64,000 nucleotides of DNA from Acheta domesticus (taxonomy: Eukaryota > Arthropoda > Insecta > Orthoptera > Gryllidae). Every line of letters begins with the position of its first letter. The first letter of the stretch is position 1. This document shows positions 55,554 through 64,000 of this stretch, in pieces. Location of the stretch: positions 145,246,734 through 145,310,733 of the forward strand of contig JAHLJT010000631.1 of assembly GCA_031308135.1 (NCBI GenBank), read 5' to 3'. The notes below the pieces were generated by a model. It was given only the letters and a program-made list of their open reading frames with translations. It was not told the DNA's origin and did no database searches. Made by a program: the position numbers and the translations under genes.

Positions 55554-58106
55554 TATTTGAATCTTGTTATTCACCGATTCTTCGATGTATGACTCGGCTA
55601 CACTTGTAGACCGCCATCCTCCATGACGTTTCAGTGTAGTGGTATTATCTGCGAGAAACGTCGCGGATGTTCTCCTAAACGAATGACCAGAGTACTTTTA
55701 TGCATTTGGTAATTTTAAAAAAATTGAAATATTTTTTGGTGTTTTCGCAAATGTATTGATACCAATTGGATTGCAGCTGCATTTGTCATGATTGCCAAAA
55801 ACGTTTTTTGTGCTTAACACGTAAGGGTCTTAAGGAAACGTATTTTTTACAAACTTCAACAGAATTAAATTATTCACTGGATACGATAGTAAATATTCCG
55901 GGCTTGTCATTTTTTGTTGCTTTAATGTTCACTATCAAAACAGAACCTTCTTCTTTCGCATCATTGATGCACAAATTGTACAATTCGACTCGTCTACAAG
56001 CACCAAATATGCCAAAAATAGCAACAACCTGAAAATCATACCAGTTATTAATACAATACACCAGTTAATAAATAAAACTTAACTATTATTGCGACTGTCA
56101 TTATTATACCTTCATTAAAAGAAAAGTTTCATCATCAGCTTTTGTAAGAAGTGTGTTTACATCTTGTTGGGAAAATACCATTGCCTTTATATCCCACATT
56201 TACTTGTTTCATAAGTAAACTTAATTTATGAAAAGTTCCAAAATCAATATTCTCTTTGATCTTTAGCATTTCCTTTAATTTGGAATAAGTGCACCATAGT
56301 GTCGACGCTTTACATGCTGTGGACTTAATGTTTAAAGAAGCATGCATTAAATTAACAAACGTCTTTATTCTAGCATGTGCATTATACTAACCTAACCAAA
56401 CTGCTCCGATAAATACGAAACAACAGAAGCTTTGCATAATAAATTTGCATATTTTTTATCCATCCATTTCCTAAACTTTAAGTACTCTTTCTCATAAAGT
56501 TTGCAAGACATTTTCGGTACCATAGCATTTTCTGCTTTTGCAGCTTCTTCCACAATTTCTCTAGACAAATCCATTATGTTTGAATCGCAACTTTCAAACT
56601 AATTGCCAATTGTAAACATATTACTTGCTTAGGTAGCATTCATGACGTCAAAACATGAATTTGAGATCTACTACAACTACGAATTACAACAACACAATTA
56701 ATTTCGCTTCCTTAAATCCTTATAATACTGTTATACAAAAAATAGTGTATGAAACTCGTTTATAATGCTACTTTTTTGCACTCATAAGAAGAAATTACAG
56801 AACTCACTTGTAACGTCGTTCGTTCGGTAATATCTTCTTATTCGTGCAAAAAAGGACAACGTTTTAAATTAATTACATAATATGCTATTGTCATTTTCTT
56901 AATTTTTCGGTTTCCTATTGGTAGAACGGAAATATTAATTTTAGAATATTAAAGAACACAAAAACCTAGTCATAAATGGCAATTTTCTTTTAAAAATTTT
57001 GCGTCGTTTAAGAGAAAATGGCGTTTTAGCGCTACTAAAAATGCGAAATTTTTATGGACGTGAGAAACATGCAAAAAAATTTACATTTTTGTAATTTTTG
57101 AAAAAATCAACCTATAGAGCAACATGGCTTTTATGTCACCTGATAGAGTACATTTACCACTACCCCTAGCTATTTGAAGTTATTTGAAACACTTACACTC
57201 ACAAATATAGTAATGTTTACAAATTGCTGTTAATGTGAATATTAATGATGTGAGAGACCTTTAAAAAAATTATATATGTGTAATTTTTGAAAAAACAAAA
57301 AAATTCCTCGAAATTAACTTTACGTCATATTAAAAAGTGCAATTAGCACTATCTGTTCGAAAAGTTTGAAGAAATAATTTATAGCCATTTATGAGAAAAT
57401 GGCGTTTGAGCGTTTCTGATAATGCGGAAATTTGAGCTAGTTTTCACAGAAAATGGTTGTGTTATTGATAAACTTTACTTGACATTATTTAAAGCACATG
57501 TACTCATAAATATAATAATGAGAAAAACTCGCAAAGTCAACAAAATTACACTTTTGCAATTTTTGAAAAAACAAAAGAATACAGCAATATGGCGTTTATG
57601 TTATCTCGTAGGGTACATTTAGCACTATCCCTACCAAAAGTTTAAAGAAAAAATTTGGAGCCGTTTTTGAGAAAATCTAGGTTTTGTAATCTTTAAAATT
57701 GCACATATTGCATGCAATATTGCACGAAAACTACTAAAATTTTGAAAAACATTTACATGACCTTTATGAAATAAGTCAATGTGCAGAACTATTCTGTAGC
57801 ACCACTAGTTCGTTATCACGGCTCGGCAATGATTTTTTTCTGCCGAAAATCCACCATTTTTTTTGGCGAAGCATTACATAAATTTCTCTATACTACGTAT
57901 GTTACTCCATATATACGTACCTATACGGGAAAGTAAAAATCGAAGATGTTTTATTTTAATCAAATATATAAATATTATGAATAATACAGAAATGATATAC
58001 ATTATAATTTTATTCTCCCATTACAGTAGAGGTACCGCGTATTTACAATGCAGCGGTGTAGGCTACGATATTTCTCCGAGATTGTAGGCTCTTTGGCACT
58101 CATTTT

Positions 58107-58182
58107 CGTGGTAGCTCACTGCATTGGTGGTGTCCCATGTAATGTCGTGAGCTGGTGGGTTCAATTCCTAGTGGTTCTTTCC
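58107..58182 (+). other. tRNA-like A/B box sequence
   Basis: GTGGTAGCTCACTGCATTGG and GGTGGGTTCAATTCCTAGTG resemble A and B boxes. No convincing cloverleaf; likely a SINE or tRNA remnant. Confidence 0.4.
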
Positions 58183-58339
58183 CTTTTTCTTAGTCAATAA
58201 TAATTAACTACGAGAAGTTTTTTAACACTATTTTGTTTACATCCACGATGCTGTGTGCTTTCGATTACGTATGTAGCCCTTAAAGGGGCCGTTTTCTTTT
58301 GTCAATAGGGGTATTAAAGCCATCGTTCTCTATCACGGC

Positions 58340-59320
58340 ATCGGATGCCAATTTCCGATAGACAATTGCGTATCTCGAAAACAAAAAGCAATAGCGCCGA
58401 TCGGATTGCGAAATTTTGCAACTTGTTTGAAAGGCAATTGAGATGAGAGAAAAAAGAATTGGAAAATTCGTAAATTTATAAAAAAAAATTAAATTTTTGC
58501 ATTTCTTAAGTTGGAAGAGTTCTCTGATGTCCCATAATCGAAAACTGCGAATTAACAATTTTGCAACAATTAACAATTTTATAAACCAATCCGAAATGTG
58601 TACTATTCCTGCCAGGGACTGTCCCCTAATTGGCTCTGAGTCGCTAAATAACAATTTTGACAAGAGATGCAAATTGATTGCTTAATATCTAGTTTAACTG
58701 TTGCTTTAATAATAAATATTGTAATAATATATATTTTTCTTTGAATTTTATTGCCTTTTATTGAAATAGTTCCCTAGAAGTCTCGAGAAAGACAGTATTT
58801 TGCAATATTTGGAAATTTTAGAAACATATGAACAATTATATATAATATGCAATTTAGTTTAGTTTATAGTTTAGTCATAATAGTTTTTCTTATCGAAAAA
58901 AAATTGTAGTAAACTGTACATTTGATGAAGTTCTTGGATTGTGTATGAACAATAATATGGGAATTAAAATGTGTGTAAGAAAGTAATTGGTCTAAAATTG
59001 GTTTTTATTTTATCTCGTATCAACGTAATTTCTTCAAAAAGAATTGTGTGAATAATGGTGGTAAAGTGTGTGTTCATATATTTCAATGAATGTACCTTGA
59101 TGTTCATAAAAATGTTTCATTTGATGTATATTTATTTGTAAATATTTCCACATCTGTATTAGGGATGCCCGCCATTTTCTACGACGTAAAGTTTGGGCAC
59201 TCCCCCTTGTCTTGAGATTGGCTGCGGTGACTTGTAAGTCTCCGGCTGCGATGTTTCGTCATGGCAAGGGTTTTTCCAAGCCGTGCAAAAGCTGAACTTA
59301 GCCGCAGACGGCCGCGGTCA
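58340..59320 (-). repeat. F1 repeat family, copy B (uninterrupted)
   Basis: Reverse complement of F1, including CCGATCGGCGCTATTGC, GACAAGAGATGCAAATTGAT, ATTGTGTATGAACAATAATA, GCCATTTTCTACGACGTAAA and AAAGCTGAACTTAGCCGCAG. This copy shows the empty sites for the LTR-like inserts in copies A and C. Confidence 0.88.
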
Positions 59321-59336
59321 ATTTTTGTTTTCTGAA

Positions 59337-59935
59337 CGGTACGTAGTATAAGGAAGTTATGTAATGTGCAAAAAAAAGCGATTTCTTACAAAATAGATAT
59401 TATCCGGTCGATTTGGCACCACTCGAGGTTCCGCAATTTGAAAAACTTTCTTCAAAATTTGGGCGTACTTTACATGAAGCCCCCCATTTACATGATTTCC
59501 ATGCACTATCAAATGCTAAAATATGCATGCAAGGATGAAAACCAAATATGCACTATGCAGGGTAAAAATTAACGAACATGCACAATGAAATTTTATTTTA
59601 CTTAAATTTTTTTCGTTATATTACCTTTTGTGAAAGTGAACAGTGTTTCTAAGGTGTTCAATGTCAAATTCATTCTGTTGTTAGAAAACTTTTTGAATGC
59701 AGAAAAAGATCTTGACATAACTGGAGCATACTTCAAAGACAAAATCTATGGCACTGTAAGGTCAAATTCTGCATTTTCTGAATTTTCACAAACTATACTC
59801 TTTTACCACAAATTATATTTATTACATTTAGAGAAATTTGGGTTTGGAAATGGAGATTTTTCCTACAAATAAAATTTGTTCTCCAAAGTAAGTTCTATCA
59901 TTAAGATCATGTAGTTTTTGGAAACAAAAATTGAA
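59337..59935. repeat. F2-related fragments between F1 copies B and C
   Basis: ACGTAGTATAAGGAAGTTAT and GTACTTTACATGAAGCCCCC are F2 landmarks. The rest (59570-59930) is diverged F2-like AT-rich sequence. Confidence 0.6.
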
Positions 59936-59944
59936 CGTTGCCGT

Positions 59945-62320
59945 CTGCGGCCAAGTTCGGCTTGTGCACGGCTTGGAAAAACCCTTGCCATGAGGAAACG
60001 TCGCAGGCGGAGCCTAAGAAACCTACCCAGCCAATCTCAACACAGGGGGGAGTGCCCTGACAAAATTACGTCGTAGAAAATGGCGGGCGTCATTAGTTCA
60101 GATGTTGAAATATTTTAAAATAAAAATACATGGAATGAAACATTTTTATGAACAGGAAAGTAAATATTTTGAAATATATATTGTAATGATTTGTATTTTT
60201 TTACAATAAAAGAATCGTCACAAAAGAAGCCGACTATAGTAGGCGGACGCTTTTGTGCGAGAACGGACGATAGATTCAACAAATGACGGCAGAATGATGT
60301 GCGGACATTTTGTGTAGGAAATGCCGCGGTGAATAAACATTAGTTCAAAACAATAATTAGTTTAAGGGAAATTTAAGAATAACTTTCTACGTCAGCACGT
60401 ATAGTTTATAAGGCGGCAAGTGTGTGTTTTTCTATTTAACAGAATGACTGTATTCCGCCTGTTGTCAAAAGACAAGTGAGGGAGAATTGCTGTTGTGAGT
60501 AGGCACAGAAAAGTACGAAATTCGAACTGAATAATGGGAAATTGGGGTGTTTCGGACTAATAAACATCTAAAACGGGAATTTAGGGAATTTTTGGCAGAT
60601 ACCGTTAAGCAAGGGGACGCCGGGGAGCCGTAAATCAGAATAATTTGATGTCAATAAAGAAGGACAAAAGACTGAGAGAGCGTGTTTTGTTGAGGAAAAG
60701 TTTTGAATGAATTACAACAATACTTTTCAGATGATGAATTCTAGTCTCAGAGGTGAGAGGACCTCATGTCTTGCTATGCGGTAAATGAATTTCGGACGTG
60801 AAGAAAAGAATATTACCAGTTTGTTTTAAATAGTGTTTTAAATAGTCAATTAAGAGTTGTGTGAATGATATGGTAAATGGAATAATTGGGACTTGGTGCA
60901 GCTGTCGTGGACGTCAAAGAAGTTGGGCGCAGTTACGTCATCGCTACGAAAGGGAAGTGGCGGCTCATGCACTTTGATAAATGCGACGAGAATTATCATA
61001 TTTTGTTTAAGGCCAAGCATGTCATCGTTTTTCTTAATTTAAATTTTATTTACAAAGAAAATGGCCATATAGGGGGAATGCTTATGTCTCGTGGCATGAA
61101 TGACTTGTAAATATTGTGTGAATGTTGATTTTTATGTCTGTTGTTTTGAATTTTGTTTATGTTATGGTGGAGCAGTGTTGATGTTCATGTTAGCAGAGTA
61201 TACAACGCCAGGAAGCTGAATAAAGAGTAACAAACACGGTGTGTTTGTAATTTTTTTGTTTTCGCATTGAATTTGGAGTTGTTATTTGTAGTTTAGAAAA
61301 TACCGGATAGTGTTACAAAAAGGAAAACAGGTCTTCATCCAGTATTGGAAACGTGCGCCGGACCTACAACATGTAAATTTTTTTTGCAAACTGCCGCATC
61401 CAATGATAAAGTAAATTACTAATGAATTAATTTAACAGATAAAAGATAGGAAAGGAAGGGATATTAGATAGATAGAGGGCAGCCGGTCGCACTATGAACA
61501 CATACACTTAACCACTGTTAACGCAATTCTTTTTGAAGAAATTACGTTGATGTGAGATAAAAACAAGACTTAATTTTAGACCAATTATTTCTCATACACA
61601 TTTTAATTCCAATATTGTTGTTCATACACAATCCATTAACTTTATCAAATGTCTAGTTTACTGCAGATTTTTTCCACCAGCAAAACTATTATAATTAAAC
61701 ATGATACATAAATAAACATAAAACATAATATTCATATGGTTTTAAAAATTGCAAAAATTGCAAAATACTGTCTTTGTCAAATCGATAGAAGACTTCTGGG
61801 GAACCATTTCAATAAAAGACCAAGTATATACCATGGCGTAAATACACCATGGTATATACTTTTTATTAAAACAACACTTAACTTATTAAGCAAACGATTT
61901 GCATCTCTTGTCAAAATTGTTATTTTGCGAGTTTCAACTAAGGAACAATCCACTCTCCTGCAGGAATAGCGCACATTTCGGAATTGTTTATTAAATTGTT
62001 AATTGTTTCAAAATTGTTAATTCGCAGTTTTCGGTTCTGGGTCATCAGGGAACTCTTTCCACATTAGAACTGCATTGTAAATTGTTAATAAATTGACAAA
62101 ATTTATTCTCTCATCTCAATTATTTTTCAACAAGTTGCGAAATTCCACAATCCGATCGGCGCTATTGCCTTTCATTTTCGAGATATGCAATTGTTTATAG
62201 GAAATAAGCATCTGATGCCAATCCTAATTTGTTTTACAGAAAATTCAGTCGTTCTTAGCAGTCAAGTATGTGGTTCAGATCGTTTTGCAGTGTCTCGCTT
62301 TCCGCCGATTATATTCTACT
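59945..62320 (+). repeat. F1 repeat family, copy C (split by an LTR-like insertion)
   Basis: 59945-60181 and 61492-62320 align in order with copies A and B (GTCTGCGGCCAAGTTCGGCT; ACACAATCCATTAACTTTAT; CCGATCGGCGCTATTGCCTT). It contains a local ATATACCATGG...CCATGGTATAT inverted repeat (61827-61858). Confidence 0.85.
60182..61491. mobile_element. Solo-LTR-like insertion in F1 copy C
   Basis: Starts TGTAATGATTTG and ends GGTCGCA, flanked by ATAT (60178-60181) and CTAT (61492-61495). F1 copy B shows the empty site. It is 1310 bp. GCTGAATAAAGAGTAACAAA at 61216 looks like a polyadenylation signal region of an LTR. No protein is recognised. Confidence 0.7.
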
Positions 62321-63060
62321 AGCGTACCCGTGCGAGAACTCTCGCAAGGTAAACCACACCCTTTCCCTATTCATTTGTCTATCCTTTCCATTAAGAAGGA
62401 AAGTTGTTAATGAAACGTGTTTGTTTAAAAAATGTATAAATGTAACTTCGAATGCAGTTTTGTACTAAATTCTAATGTATTTACAGAATATCAAACAAAA
62501 ATAACAATGCAATTGATGTTGGAAACAAATTTTCAATAAAGGTTTATTCAGCATTACAGAGAGATGTTCTTGGAACAATTCATACTTCTTTAATAAAACA
62601 TTTGAAGAAATTGTTCAGTTTTCCTTGAGAGTTAGCTTTTCGCTTTCTTTGATAGTCACAAAAACATTAGAAAAGGTTTTTACTCTTGAGAAAGCCTAGT
62701 AAAGTAGTGCGAATACTGGATCGGGCTAGATCAACCCTATTCTTTGTAATATTATTTAACTTTCCTTGATATGTTAAGAGGAACAGAGGGGGCTTTGGAG
62801 AGTCAGGGTGCCATCTTGCCAGGGTGGGGAAATTGAAAAATTATTTGTATACCACTAGGCATTGGATTATTTTCTGCGTTGTTACTTATCTCAAAAAAAG
62901 CAATTCCGAGCCAAAAAATAATCAAACTAATATTTTCACCTTTGAGTACTAAATACCCTTTGCTACCATTAGAAACAATTGAGCTTAGACTTCGGTACAT
63001 GGGAATGTGGCTCAAACGGTGTTTCCATTATCTTAACGAACCGACACCTTGAGTTTAACA
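62321..63060. other. Dispersed repeat tail, then unassigned sequence
   Basis: The first 100 bp match the repeat at 4990. The remainder has no coding support. Confidence 0.4.
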
Positions 63061-63464
63061 TCAAACGGTATATTTTTCCTCCTCCGGGGACGCCGCTTTT
63101 TTTCCGTGCGGGCGGGGAGGTTTGAGTGCTCCAATGAGGCTGAAGGCTCATGCAGCTGTAGCACGACTAATGAATAGCGTGCTACTGGTAGGGTCACTCA
63201 TGCTGTACTGGTCTCAGCAGAGGAGTCAGACAAAATGGCGCCCTACATCGACCCGTCACACCAATCTTCTTCCCTGTTCCCTGTCACACCTATCCTTATG
63301 CTCCTTCCTCCGCAACTAGCGGTCCCTTTCCCGGATGGGGTATTTTGTCCACTTACTTGTACCTCATCCTTCTTTCTGTTGTCTTTACTACTGGCTGCTC
63401 TAAGCCCCTTGTGTTTTTCGACCCCGACGCTATTAGGTTTCGAGGGCTAGGGAGTCATTCACTT
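63061..63464 (+). repeat. Possible LINE 3' tail
   Basis: CT-rich sequence ending ACGCTATTAGGTTTCGAGGG then CTAGGGAGTC resembles the 3' untranslated ends of insect CR1/Jockey-type LINEs. No coding part remains. Tentative. Confidence 0.35.
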
Positions 63465-64000
63465 TTTACTTTCTCGCCTTACGAAAACTTCGTAAGAAGA
63501 GAAAGTTATGTAATAGTGCGGCGGAAAACGGGGAATTTTCGCCAGAAAATCTCTTATAGCAGGGGTCTGGTGACAAAAAAGTGGATAAAACCTGTTGCTA
63601 AATTTAGAAAAAAAAATCCTCTATCTCGTGGGGTAGTCAAAATCCATGATTTGTTGCGTCTTCATACTTCAAAATCGATTGACGGCATTCCGTCCGTCTG
63701 TCCGTCTGTGGTCAACGCTAGCGCCTAAACCGTTCGGTCGATTTTCTTCAAAATTGATATTCCCCAATGGTTTTTACTCGTCTCAAGGCCTCTTGAATTT
63801 GAAACCGATATTTTAGTATTTGAGGATACTTTACAAGAAGCCCATTTTGAGATTTTCTAAATTAAAAGAAAATGGCTCCAAATTTTTTGATTATTGTTTG
63901 TTGTTGAATAGTGCGAAAACGTTGAAGGGAATGACGTAAGCATCATTTTCGTTGATAGGCCCTATTTTTCGAAAATTGCAAAACAATTGTTTAAAAACTG
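63465..64000 (-). repeat. F2 family copy at right edge, variant terminal hairpin
   Basis: The terminal hairpin 63468-63506 has arms ACTTTCTC and GAGAAAGT. It is followed by CGGGGAATTTTCGCCAGAAA, CCGTCCGTCTGTCCGTCTGT, AACCGATATTTTAGTATTTG and GGCTCCAAATTTTTTGATTA. It runs off the window. Confidence 0.85.

Larger units (their letters stand above)
53874..56574 (-). pseudogene. Crypton-type tyrosine recombinase with two short introns
   Basis: Starts at ATG 56574 (MDLSREIVEEAAKAENAMVP). Exon 1 ends at 56397. Intron 1 is 56396-56317 (GTTAGG...CCACAG), then ASTLWCTYSKLKEMLKIKEN. Intron 2 is 56109-56029 (GTATAA...TTTCAG), then VVAIFGIFGACRRVELYNLC. Catalytic residues of the family are visible: Arg in GACRR (about 55995), HSFRR (55671-55688), HGGW (about 55614-55625) and the Tyr of ESYIEE (about 55588). 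The C-terminus continues beyond the foldback insert at 54002-53874 with NLSNCTINVHFH. Lesions: a 1-nt shift near 56193, TAA at 55870 and 55698, and a shift near 55790. Intact relatives integrate by Arg-His-Arg-His/Trp-Tyr chemistry. Confidence 0.85.
53653..56889 (-). mobile_element. Crypton-like element, itself holding a foldback insertion
   Basis: Boundaries were inferred from the empty site in the F2 copy at 29240. Without the 1.54 kb foldback insert the element is about 1.7 kb, fitting a single-gene Crypton. No terminal inverted repeats or obvious target duplication are seen, as expected for tyrosine-recombinase elements. Confidence 0.65.
53517..57938 (+). repeat. F2 copy split by a Crypton-like insertion (53653-56889)
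   Basis: 53517-53652 (CTAGTGGTGCTACAGAATGG to GCCAAAAGTAATTG) and 56890-57938 (GTCATTTTCTTAATTTTTCG to the terminal hairpin) are contiguous in the F2 copy at 29120-30705, which defines the insertion. Confidence 0.82.

Overview
This is 64 kb of AT-rich, repeat-laden animal nuclear DNA, most likely from an insect or another arthropod. That rests on spliced genes with GT-AG introns, tRNA-derived SINEs, mariner/Tc1/piggyBac/hAT/P-like/Helitron/Crypton remnants and long microsatellites. The species cannot be named from the sequence. There are no bacterial operons, CRISPR arrays, rRNA genes or convincing intact tRNA genes.

The only clear host gene is Aar2, the U5 snRNP assembly factor that binds Prp8. 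It lies on the minus strand with four N-terminal exons between 9172 and 4170; the C-terminal exons must lie beyond the left edge. Exon 2 carries an apparent 1-nt deletion in a homopolymer. Its 3.5 kb third intron holds a piggyBac-like remnant. A deleted mariner, a hAT fragment and a LINE ORF1 fragment lie to its left. Foldback MITEs and a hAT-like element lie just upstream of its start codon.

From 9.4 to 20 kb there are only transposon remnants, including a tRNA-derived SINE with an 11-bp target duplication, a large inverted-repeat element, a perfect 24-bp hairpin and a Tc1 pseudogene. From 20.5 to 30.9 kb lies a very AT-rich fossil of a Polinton/adintovirus-type DNA element. It holds a protein-primed family-B DNA polymerase (plus strand) and, starting about 40 bp away and divergently, an acidic low-complexity repeat gene (minus strand). 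The polymerase has been split by a TG...CA solo-LTR-like insertion (22458-24300), a TTAA-flanked piggyBac-like element (26241-27953) and copies of an abundant repeat family, here called F2. It also has stops and frameshifts.

From 30.9 to 64 kb the window is a mosaic of two dominant repeat families. F1 is about 1.07 kb, with copies at 19.9, 35.4-38.8, 58.3-59.3 and 59.9-62.3 kb. F2 is modular and ends in an imperfect terminal hairpin that shows compensatory changes between copies. Other elements are inserted in or beside these: a piggyBac transposase pseudogene, two further solo-LTR-like insertions, a 944-bp tandem duplication, a hAT element with a perfect 8-bp target duplication, a Helitron helicase split by a 1.24 kb TA-flanked foldback element, a P-like element with an intact THAP domain, and a Crypton-like tyrosine recombinase with two 80-nt introns, itself split by a 1.5 kb foldback element with 12-bp direct repeats.

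The genes do not form a pathway. The value of the window is its layered insertion history, and several interrupted reading frames give precise junctions for dating the layers.
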